Positions 15,685 to 21,897 of a stretch of 29,404 nt of DNA are shown one piece after another. Position numbers and translations under genes: made by a program. The stretch is from CBIFWW01 sp966186435 (GTDB taxonomy: Bacteria > Pseudomonadota > Gammaproteobacteria > Enterobacterales > Enterobacteriaceae). The first letter of the stretch is position 1, and each line of letters starts with the position of its first letter. Under the pieces are notes generated by a model. The model was not told the DNA's origin, ran no database searches, and worked only from the letters and a program-made list of their open reading frames with translations. The stretch covers positions 1-29,404 of the forward strand of contig CBIFWW010000023.1 in NCBI GenBank assembly GCA_966186435.1, given 5' to 3'.

Positions 15685-16082
15685 TTTTTATCGGCCTCAT
15701 CGTCACCCACAATTTTGCGCTCGCCATGAATGATATGCGACGTCCAGCTCACCACCACCAGCACCACCAGGGTGCTAACCAGGCAGGACACCACTACCGG
15801 CCCGAACTGCGCGCGAAGCAGGTCAAAATATTGCATCACACCTACGCCAATCGGCACAAACAGCAGCGCCATATAGCGAATCAACACATAACAACCGGGC
15901 ATCACCCAGTTTGGCGGCAGAATTTGCAATGCTAATAAGAAGAATAAAATCAACATCCCGATGATACTCCCGGGGATGGTGATAGGCAGCAGGGAGGCGA
16001 TACCTATCCCGGCATACAGGCAGGCGTAAATCAGCACAAAGGCCCGAATCATCTGCCAGATTGAAAGTAGCGTTTTACTCAT
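15681..16082 (-). CDS. yohJ: LrgA/CidA-family membrane protein YohJ
   Basis: A 133-residue LrgA-family inner-membrane protein with four hydrophobic segments. The family block IPGSIIGMLILFFLLALQIL is followed by CYVLIRYMALLFVPIGVGVM. I place the start at ATG 16082 (MSKTLLSIWQ), which aligns with E. coli YohJ (132 residues) and has AAGGG about eight bases upstream. An in-frame start at 16118 would add twelve residues with no homology. It overlaps yohK by four bases and forms the yohJK operon. A good CRP site lies about 57 bases upstream in the divergent region. Confidence 0.94.
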   Translation of the reverse strand: MSKTLLSIWQMIRAFVLIYACLYAGIGIASLLPITIPGSIIGMLILFFLLALQILPPNWVMPGCYVLIRYMALLFVPIGVGVMQYFDLLRAQFGPVVVSCLVSTLVVLVVVSWTSHIIHGERKIVGDDEADKK

Positions 16083-16131
16083 GGATGTCACCCTTGAAGG
16101 AATGCATTCATCATACAATTAAACCTGATGC

Positions 16132-16147
16132 TGTGCTACCGATCACA
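16132..16147. promoter_or_regulatory. CRP site between yohJ and dusC
   Basis: TGTGC (16132-16136), six bases and TCACA (16143-16147) match nine of ten consensus CRP positions. The centre is 16139.5. A minus-strand -10 TATGAT (16110-16115) would give a yohJ start at 16103, placing CRP at about -36, not a standard position. A plus-strand TACAAT (16114-16119) is an alternative -10 upstream of the site. The controlled direction is therefore undecided. Confidence 0.55.
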
Positions 16148-16189
16148 TCATGAATTCTGAGCATAACAAAGATTCCAAAAAGGCAGGGT

Positions 16190-16294
16190 TTGTCTGATGA
16201 GAAACTCGGCTACTTACCGGTAATGGTGATGTTAACGGGCTGGATAACCGTGAACACAGGCCCTATATCCGAGTTGATTCCCATTAACGCATAG
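16190..16294 (+). CDS. Putative 34-residue membrane protein upstream of dusC
   Basis: An unrecognised short ORF from TTG 16190 to TAG 16292-16294. The TTG has AAAGG six bases upstream. The product starts polar (MSDEKLGY) and continues as one hydrophobic segment (LPVMVMLTGWITV), then NTGPISELIPINA. The stop codon touches the 5' arm of a strong intrinsic terminator, the usual end of a complete gene. The ORF is compatible with CRP or TACAAT-driven transcription from upstream. Another short frame, ATG 16150 to TGA 16197, overlaps its start. The same DNA can fold as an RNA: AACTCGG (16203-16209) pairs with CCGAGTT (16269-16275), enclosing GTTAACGG/CCGTGAAC (16231-16255). It may therefore be an sRNA or leader instead. 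I do not recognise a homologue. Confidence 0.35.
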   Translation: MSDEKLGYLPVMVMLTGWITVNTGPISELIPINA

Positions 16295-16321
16295 AGGCGT
16301 TAACATAGCGCCTCTTTTTTT
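16293..16321 (+). terminator. Intrinsic terminator immediately upstream of dusC
   Basis: AGAGGCG (16293-16299) and CGCCTCT (16309-16315) are perfect arms with a nine-base loop, followed by a run of T to 16321. It lies 13 bases before the dusC ATG and reads in the dusC direction. It must end a transcript that starts between yohJ and dusC: a small gene, an sRNA or an attenuated dusC leader. Confidence 0.9.
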
Positions 16322-16334
16322 GATGGGTGTGGCT

Positions 16335-17267
16335 ATGCGCGTTTTACTGGCTCCGATGGAGGGGGTACTTGACTCTCTGGTGCGGGAACTGCTGACCGAA
16401 GTTAACGATTACGACCTGTGCGTCACCGAGTTCCTGCGGGTGGTGGATCAGCTGTTGCCAGCCAAATCCTTCTACCGCCTGTGCCCTGAGCTGCACCATC
16501 AAAGCCGCACCTCTTCTGGCACCTTGGTACGGGTGCAACTTCTGGGTCAGCATCCCCAGTGGCTGGCAGAAAACGCCGCCCGCGCCGTGGAGTTTGGCTC
16601 CTGGGGGGTGGATCTTAACTGCGGTTGCCCATCCAAACCGGTAAACGGCAGCGGCGGCGGGGCCACCTTACTGAAAGATCCCGATCTGATCTACCGTGCC
16701 GCTAAGGCGATGCGTGAAGCGGTGCCCGCCGCGCTGCCGGTGACGGTAAAAGTCCGGCTCGGTTGGGACAGCGGCGAACGCCAGTTTGAGATCGCCGATG
16801 CGGTACAACAGGCCGGGGCCACTGAGCTGGTGGTCCACGGGCGCACCAAAGAAGACGGCTATAGAGCGGATCGGATTAACTGGCAGGCTATCGGTGAAAT
16901 CCGCCAGCGCCTCACTATTCCGGTGATTGCCAATGGCGAAATATGGGACTGGCAAAGCGCCCAAGATTGCATGGCGGCCACCGGCTGTGATGCGGTGATG
17001 ATTGGCCGTGGGGCATTGAACGTGCCCAACCTGAGCCGGGTAATTAAGCATAATGCTCCACCAATGCCGTGGCCGGAAATCGTGGCAATACTCAAGAAAT
17101 ACAGTTATCTCGAAAAGCAGGGGGATACTGGCCTATATCACATCGCCCGCATCAAGCAATGGCTGGGTTATTTGCGGAAAGAATATTCGCAAGCTACTGA
17201 GGTATTTATGCAAGTGCGGGCGTTGAAAAGTTCCCCGGAGATCGCCCGTGCCATTCAGGCTTTATAA
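16335..17267 (+). CDS. dusC: tRNA-dihydrouridine(16) synthase DusC
   Basis: A 310-residue flavin enzyme reducing uridine 16 in the tRNA D-loop with NADPH. The catalytic Cys98 lies in NCGCPSKPVNGSGGG. FMN-binding TIM-barrel motifs are LLAPMEGV, VKVRLGWDSG, LVVHGRTKE and VIANGEI with GCDAVMIGRGAL. The C-terminal tRNA-recognition helical domain follows (YSYLEKQGDTGLYHIARIKQW). I start it at ATG 16335 (MRVLLAPMEG), which matches E. coli DusC (315); the upstream in-frame TTG at 16320 lies in the terminator. The ribosome-binding site is weak (GGGTGTGG). Transcription must escape the terminator just upstream or start within it. Confidence 0.96.
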   Translation: MRVLLAPMEGVLDSLVRELLTEVNDYDLCVTEFLRVVDQLLPAKSFYRLCPELHHQSRTSSGTLVRVQLLGQHPQWLAENAARAVEFGSWGVDLNCGCPSKPVNGSGGGATLLKDPDLIYRAAKAMREAVPAALPVTVKVRLGWDSGERQFEIADAVQQAGATELVVHGRTKEDGYRADRINWQAIGEIRQRLTIPVIANGEIWDWQSAQDCMAATGCDAVMIGRGALNVPNLSRVIKHNAPPMPWPEIVAILKKYSYLEKQGDTGLYHIARIKQWLGYLRKEYSQATEVFMQVRALKSSPEIARAIQAL

Positions 17268-17306
17268 GTTATTTATCTGCTTAAGCACACCAACATTAAA
17301 TAGCAA

Positions 17307-17362
17307 AATTCCCGACCAGGCCGGGAATTCGTTGAATAGGCCCGGCAGAGGATGCGCCGGGC
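17307..17362. terminator. Two hairpins between convergent dusC and yohD
   Basis: AATTCCCG (17307-17314) pairs with CGGGAATT (17322-17329). GCCCGGC (17340-17346) pairs with GCCGGGC (17356-17362). Both are perfect. On the minus strand the first hairpin runs into AATTTTGC, a short T-run, so it can terminate yohD. On the plus strand neither has a T-run, so dusC termination here would be weak. Confidence 0.65.
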
Positions 17363-17380
17363 ATTAGTCGGTAATTGGGG

Positions 17381-17962
17381 TTAGTCTGGCTCGTTTTGTT
17401 CTTTGATTTTAGCCCGATGCTTCAGCCACAGGCGTATGGCCACTACCAGAGCCACCGCCACTGCCAGCCAGATCCAGTGCTTCAAGTGTTTATCCAGACT
17501 ATGGAGCCACGGGGCAATTACTTCGCCACCGACATAACCCAGCGTGGTAAATATCAACGCCCAGGCAATAGCGCCAATGATATTCAGCGGTAGGAATATT
17601 TTGGGTGGCAAACGGCTGGCACCAATTAATATTGGGCCAATAATTCGAAAGCCGTACATAAAGCGGGTACCAATCACAAACCAATTGGGGTGCTTGTTAA
17701 TTAAGCGCCTTGCGCGGTTTATTTTCTTTTGATAATGGGGGAAGCGGGCAAGGATTTTATCGCCAAAGTGGCGGCCTGCCAGATACAGCAATTGGTCGCC
17801 AATCATCCCTCCCAAAGCAACGGAGGCCACCACCAACGGGAGTTTTAATAAACCCTGATGGGCTGCCACCCCGCCCAGCAATGTCACGGTCTCCCCTTCA
17901 GCAACGCTACCAATTAATAATGCCGCATAACCGTAATGCTCAATTAAGCTGTTGAAATCCAT
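17381..17962 (-). CDS. yohD: DedA-family inner-membrane protein YohD
   Basis: A 193-residue DedA/SNARE-associated (VTT domain) membrane protein. The family block LIGSVAEGETVTLLGGVAAH is followed by GGMIGDQLLYLAGRHFG, FVIGTRFMYGFRIIGP and LIGASRLPPKIFLPLNIIGA. Membrane segments lie near both ends, including LKHWIWLAVAVALVVAIRLW at the C-terminus. DedA proteins are linked to lipid-carrier recycling, membrane potential and drug tolerance; the role of YohD is not known. Length matches E. coli YohD (192). It is transcribed alone, convergent with dusC and divergent from yohC. Confidence 0.94.
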   Translation of the reverse strand: MDFNSLIEHYGYAALLIGSVAEGETVTLLGGVAAHQGLLKLPLVVASVALGGMIGDQLLYLAGRHFGDKILARFPHYQKKINRARRLINKHPNWFVIGTRFMYGFRIIGPILIGASRLPPKIFLPLNIIGAIAWALIFTTLGYVGGEVIAPWLHSLDKHLKHWIWLAVAVALVVAIRLWLKHRAKIKEQNEPD

Positions 17963-18140
17963 AACCCGGTAGAACCTTTATCAAAGCGTTAATTTAAAGC
18001 ATACACCTTCAGCCACAGCCAGCCAGACGAATTATCCGGGTTATTCATGTCAGGCCAAAAAATAATCAAATATATATTATACTGAAATCATGGCGGCCCA
18101 TTGCCTGAACCCTTTTCCCACCTGGTGGACAGGAGGACCT

Positions 18141-18728
18141 ATGAACCATGTCTGGGGGCTTTTAGCCCATCCCAACCGTGAAATGCAGGCTATCAAGCGT
18201 GAGAATGAATCAGTCAGCCACCACTACGTGCATCATGTGCTGTTAATGGCGGCTATCCCGGTGATCTGTGCCTTTATTGGCACAACCCAAATCGGCTGGA
18301 ACTTTGGTGAAGGCAATATCATGCGGCTCAGCATCATGTCCGGGCTGGGCCTGGGGGTGTTGTTCTATGTACTGATATTGGCCGGGGTGGCACTAATGGG
18401 GCGAATTATCTGTTGGATGGCTCGCCACTACCCGCAGCGCCCCTCTTTGAAAAGCTGTATGGTGTTCGCCGGTTATGTGGCAACGCCCCTGTTTCTCAGT
18501 GGGATTGTGGCCCTTTATCCACTGGTATGGCTCTGTGCCTTGGTAGGATGCGTAGCGCTGGTTTACACCGGCTATTTGCTTTATGTGGGCATCCCGGCAT
18601 TCCTGAATATTAGCCGCCAGGAAGGGTTGAACTTTTCCAGTTCAACCCTGGCCATTGGGGTGCTGGTGCTGGAAGTACTATTGGCGATGACGGTGGTGCT
18701 GTGGGGCTATGGCTACCGATTATTTTAA
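18141..18728 (+). CDS. yohC: Yip1-family inner-membrane protein YohC
   Basis: A 195-residue Yip1-type membrane protein with about five hydrophobic segments. The sequence is close to E. coli YohC (195) over its whole length (HHYVHHVLLMAAIPVICAFI; FAGYVATPLFLSGIVALYPL; SSSTLAIGVLVLEVLLAMTV). I choose ATG 18141 because AGGAGG (18131-18136) lies four bases upstream and it gives exactly the family length; an in-frame ATG at 18090 has no ribosome-binding site. The 178-base gap from yohD is AT-rich near 18070-18085 and contains TATTAT, a possible -10. The function is unknown. Confidence 0.94.
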   Translation: MNHVWGLLAHPNREMQAIKRENESVSHHYVHHVLLMAAIPVICAFIGTTQIGWNFGEGNIMRLSIMSGLGLGVLFYVLILAGVALMGRIICWMARHYPQRPSLKSCMVFAGYVATPLFLSGIVALYPLVWLCALVGCVALVYTGYLLYVGIPAFLNISRQEGLNFSSSTLAIGVLVLEVLLAMTVVLWGYGYRLF

Positions 18729-18792
18729 ATTTGCCGTATGAATGCCTAATTAGCTTTTATGCATTTTTGATACGATTCTTGTCTAGCTACAG

Positions 18793-18827
18793 ATGCTGGC
18801 GGCAGAGTATGATTCTGCCGCCAGCAT
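18793..18827. repeat. Perfect 14-base inverted repeat upstream of pbpG
   Basis: ATGCTGGCGGCAGA (18793-18806) and TCTGCCGCCAGCAT (18814-18827) are perfect arms around GTATGAT. No T-run follows on either strand. The loop contains TATGAT, a good -10 hexamer, though without a clear -35. A second hairpin, GCATTGC (18824-18830) with GCAATGC (18835-18841), overlaps the 3' arm and cannot form together with its last base pairs. It may be an operator, an attenuator-type RNA switch or the yohC 3' end. Confidence 0.7.
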
Positions 18828-18887
18828 TGCTGCTGCAATGCGGCGTGCGTGAAAACGCGCCTGAATAAATCAGCCAGAACAGTCGCC

Positions 18888-19841
18888 ATGCCGAAAAAAC
18901 TACGCCTTTCACTGTTTAGCCTTGCCGTAATGATTGCTGCGCCAATGGCGCCCCAGGCCTATGCGGCCAAAATTGCCGCCCCGGTTAAGACGGCCCAGCC
19001 AGAAATAGCCTCTGGCAGTGCGATTATTGTCGATCTGCAAACCAACAAAATTCTCTTCGCCAGCCACCCCGATCTGGTGCGCCCGATGGCCTCGATCACC
19101 AAAGTGATGACGGCGATGGTGGTGCTGGATGCGCGCCTGCCGCTGGATGAAATTATCAGTGTCGACATTAGCCATACCCCGGAAATGAAAGGGATTTACT
19201 CCCGGGTACGGTTGAATAGCGAGATCAGTCGCAAAAATATGTTGCTGCTGGCGCTGATGTCTTCTGAAAACCGCGCGGCTGCCAGCCTGGCCCACCACTA
19301 TCCCGGTGGTTATGACGCGTTTATCCGCGCCATGAATGCCAAAGCTAAAGCGTTGGGGATGACCAACACCCGCTATGTGGAGCCAACGGGGCTGTCAATT
19401 CACAATGTCTCTACCGCCCGTGACCTGTCTAAACTGCTGATCGCTTCCAAACAATATCCGCTGATTGGCCAGTTAAGCACCACCCGCGAAGACATGGCTA
19501 CCTTTAGCCACCCGAGCTATACCCTGCCATTTCGTAACACCAACCACCTGGTATATAAGGACAACTGGAATATTCAGCTGACCAAAACCGGCTTTACCAA
19601 TGCCGCAGGCCATTGCCTGATGATGCGCACGGTGATCAACAACAAGCCGGTGGCGCTGGTGGTGATGGATGCCTTCGGCAAATACACTCACTTTGCTGAT
19701 GCCAGCCGGCTGCGTAGTTGGCTGGAAACCGGTAAGGCCGCCCCCGTCCCGGCTGCTGCCATGAGCTATAAACGCCAAAAAGCTGCTGAAATAGTTACTA
19801 CGGCCAAAAACGGCGTGGATAGTGGCGCGCAGTCTGAATAA
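18888..19841 (+). CDS. pbpG: D-alanyl-D-alanine endopeptidase (penicillin-binding protein 7)
   Basis: A 317-residue periplasmic serine peptidase of the S11 family that cuts cross-links in murein. With the start at ATG 18888 a signal peptide covers residues 1-26 (ending QAYA). The three penicillin-binding motifs are SITK (Ser69-Lys72), SEN (126-128) and KTG (233-235). Sequence and length match E. coli PbpG (about 310). An in-frame GTG at 18849 would add 13 residues before the signal peptide; MPKK aligns with the E. coli start, though neither has a good ribosome-binding site. A long inverted repeat lies upstream and a bidirectional terminator downstream. Confidence 0.95.
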   Translation: MPKKLRLSLFSLAVMIAAPMAPQAYAAKIAAPVKTAQPEIASGSAIIVDLQTNKILFASHPDLVRPMASITKVMTAMVVLDARLPLDEIISVDISHTPEMKGIYSRVRLNSEISRKNMLLLALMSSENRAAASLAHHYPGGYDAFIRAMNAKAKALGMTNTRYVEPTGLSIHNVSTARDLSKLLIASKQYPLIGQLSTTREDMATFSHPSYTLPFRNTNHLVYKDNWNIQLTKTGFTNAAGHCLMMRTVINNKPVALVVMDAFGKYTHFADASRLRSWLETGKAAPVPAAAMSYKRQKAAEIVTTAKNGVDSGAQSE

Positions 19842-19861
19842 CGGAACAGTGTTAACCCAAT

Positions 19862-19901
19862 AAAAATACCGCCGGTGGTGAACTGCCCTGGCGGTGTTTT
19901 T
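19862..19901. terminator. Bidirectional terminator between pbpG and dld
   Basis: An A-run (19862-19866) and ACCGCC (19868-19873) pair with GGCGGT (19890-19895), followed by GTTTTT. The symmetric A and T tracts allow it to terminate both pbpG and the convergent dld. Confidence 0.82.
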
Positions 19902-19918
19902 GTGGCTGTTAGCGGTGA

Positions 19919-21649
19919 TTAATGATGGCTATCGCAATCGCACCCGGCCCAGTTTTTCAGCTTGGTGGTTTTACCAATCCCCGGGTTCATGGTGTTGGTT
20001 GGGTCGCTGGTTTTATAGAAATCCACCAGCGTCGGAGCCGCTTGATATATATGACCTACGTTGTGTTCCGCCGGATATTGGGCGCCGCGCTCCCGCAGTA
20101 ATGCCAGCATCTGCTCCTTTAAGGCATGAACATCCACCCCTTTTTTCACGATGTAATCCTGGTGGAATACGTGGCACAGGAAGTGGCCGTAATAGAGCTT
20201 GTGCACCAGCTGGCTGTCGATTTCCGGCGGCAAATGCTCGAACCAATTCTCATCATTACGCCGCAGGGCGATATCCAGCGCCAGGATATCTTCCACCTCT
20301 TTATCATGGACCGCATGGTAGCGAATAGCGGCCCCGGCCGCGGCGAAGCGGTGCAGGAAGGCTTTGGAACCTTCTTCCTTGGTGCAGGCAAAATAGGCCC
20401 CGTCGGCCTCGGCAAGAAATTCCGCCAGCCAGGCTTTGGCTTCGGCAATCCCCTCGCCAGACATTTTCAGCAGCAGGTGGTGTTCGTATTTATCCCGCCA
20501 CTCCTTCATGCGCGGCGGCAGATGATTGGGGAATATGCCGCCCAACTTCTGCATAACGCGATCGGTAAAGTGCGGCTTAATAAACGGCACTTTTTCTAGC
20601 CAGGCATCGGTACGGCCTTTAATGGTAAAGAAGAATGGCATCTTGTCGGTGCCCATCTTGTCGATCATCAGGAAGGTATCTTTGCCGTAGCGGGCGGCGA
20701 TATCGTAAATATCCCGGTGCATATACTCCCCGGCCACCGGTAGGTTGGTAAAGTTGGCCAGGATATGGCGGCGGATCTGGTTGAGCACGTCCGGGTTATT
20801 GGTGCCGATGTAAAACACCTGCTGGTGTTTTTCCGCCGGGTAGGTGTCCAGGCGCACGGCAAAGACTGCCAGCTTACCGGCGCAGCCGGAGGCTTCAAAC
20901 AGCTTGCTGGGATCGGCGTTATAGCGGGCCGGGCTATCGGCATCCACATCACGCACCCGCTTGGCATAATCATGGGCCGAAGCCTGGCGGCCATCATTAC
21001 GGATCTCCTGCGGCAGTATTTCACCATCATCCAACTTGCCGAGAATTTGTTGTGGTGTGACCCCTAAATCAATCCCCAGGTGGTTCACCAGCTTGAGTTT
21101 GCCTTGTTCATCAATACGGGCAAACAACGCCATTTCGGTATAGGCCGGGCCACGTTGCACCAGGGAGCCACCGGAGTTATTGCAGATCCCACCAATCACC
21201 GATGCGCCGATACAGGAGGAGCCAATCACCGAATGAGGCTCGCGGCCCAGGGGTTTCAGGGCTTTCTCCAGGCTATAAAGGGTAGTGCCGGGGTAGGCAA
21301 GTACCTGCTCACCCTGATTAATCAGCTGGAGGTTATCGAGGCGTAAGGTGCTGATGATCACGATGTCGCGGTCGTAATCGTTACCGTTCGGGGTGGAGCC
21401 TTCCGTCAGGCCGGTGTTGGCTGCCTGCATCAGAATAATTTTATCGGCGGCGACGCAGGCCTCCAGGGCATGCCAGAGTTGCAGCAGGGTGCCGGGGAAT
21501 AACACCGCGATGGCATCCCCCTGGCCGGAGCGGAAGCCCTTGCGATAACGGGCGGTTTTGGCCGGGTCGGTCAGCACATGGTGGGCACCCAGCACCCGGG
21601 TAAATTCAGCAATTAGCGCATTATTATCGTTGATCTTCATAGCTGTCAT
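19919..21649 (-). CDS. dld: Quinone-dependent D-lactate dehydrogenase
   Basis: A 576-residue FAD enzyme on the inner face of the cytoplasmic membrane, oxidising D-lactate to pyruvate and passing electrons to quinone. The N-terminal FAD-binding domain shows ILMQAANTGLTEGSTPNG and SVIGSSCIGASVIGGICNNS. The membrane-binding and cap regions follow (FLMIDKMGTDKMPFFF; LPPRMKEWRDKYEHHLLLKM). The C-terminal half contains EEGSKAFLHRFAAAGAAIRY and the ending DPTNTMNPGIGKT. It matches E. coli Dld (571) throughout, except that the last residues read CDCDSHH, a Cys/His-rich tail not found in E. coli. AAGGAGTGG lies just upstream of ATG 21649. It is divergent from bglX. Confidence 0.97.
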   Translation of the reverse strand: MTAMKINDNNALIAEFTRVLGAHHVLTDPAKTARYRKGFRSGQGDAIAVLFPGTLLQLWHALEACVAADKIILMQAANTGLTEGSTPNGNDYDRDIVIISTLRLDNLQLINQGEQVLAYPGTTLYSLEKALKPLGREPHSVIGSSCIGASVIGGICNNSGGSLVQRGPAYTEMALFARIDEQGKLKLVNHLGIDLGVTPQQILGKLDDGEILPQEIRNDGRQASAHDYAKRVRDVDADSPARYNADPSKLFEASGCAGKLAVFAVRLDTYPAEKHQQVFYIGTNNPDVLNQIRRHILANFTNLPVAGEYMHRDIYDIAARYGKDTFLMIDKMGTDKMPFFFTIKGRTDAWLEKVPFIKPHFTDRVMQKLGGIFPNHLPPRMKEWRDKYEHHLLLKMSGEGIAEAKAWLAEFLAEADGAYFACTKEEGSKAFLHRFAAAGAAIRYHAVHDKEVEDILALDIALRRNDENWFEHLPPEIDSQLVHKLYYGHFLCHVFHQDYIVKKGVDVHALKEQMLALLRERGAQYPAEHNVGHIYQAAPTLVDFYKTSDPTNTMNPGIGKTTKLKNWAGCDCDSHH

Positions 21650-21768
21650 TGTCCACTCCTTGTGGTGTCGACGTTATGTATGACTAATATTTATAACGCC
21701 GTTAAATATAACAGCGCTGGGGTGCAATGAAAGGTAGCGATAAATAAATTGCGGCGTTTTGCGCCGGA

Positions 21769-21782
21769 TTTTCCCGGGAAAA
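21769..21782. repeat. 14-base palindrome in the dld-bglX divergent region
   Basis: TTTTCCCGGGAAAA is a perfect palindrome in the 248-base gap 21650-21897. It is about 116 bases from the bglX start and 120 from the dld start, so it could serve either gene. A TATAAA on the minus strand (21690-21695) is a possible dld -10. The palindrome matches no operator I recognise. Confidence 0.5.
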
Positions 21783-21897
21783 AGCAGTTAAATCAGGCTA
21801 TAACCCCGGTTGATATTTTATGTGCACGCCAGCTTGTGGCACACTGCATGGATAAATCGCGGCGTGGCATGGGCTACCCGCCACATGGAGAAGACTT

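Noticed and set aside
18849..18887. Upstream GTG start for pbpG adding 13 residues.
   Set aside because: The added residues precede a complete signal peptide and are absent from the E. coli protein; not excluded, because neither start has a good ribosome-binding site.
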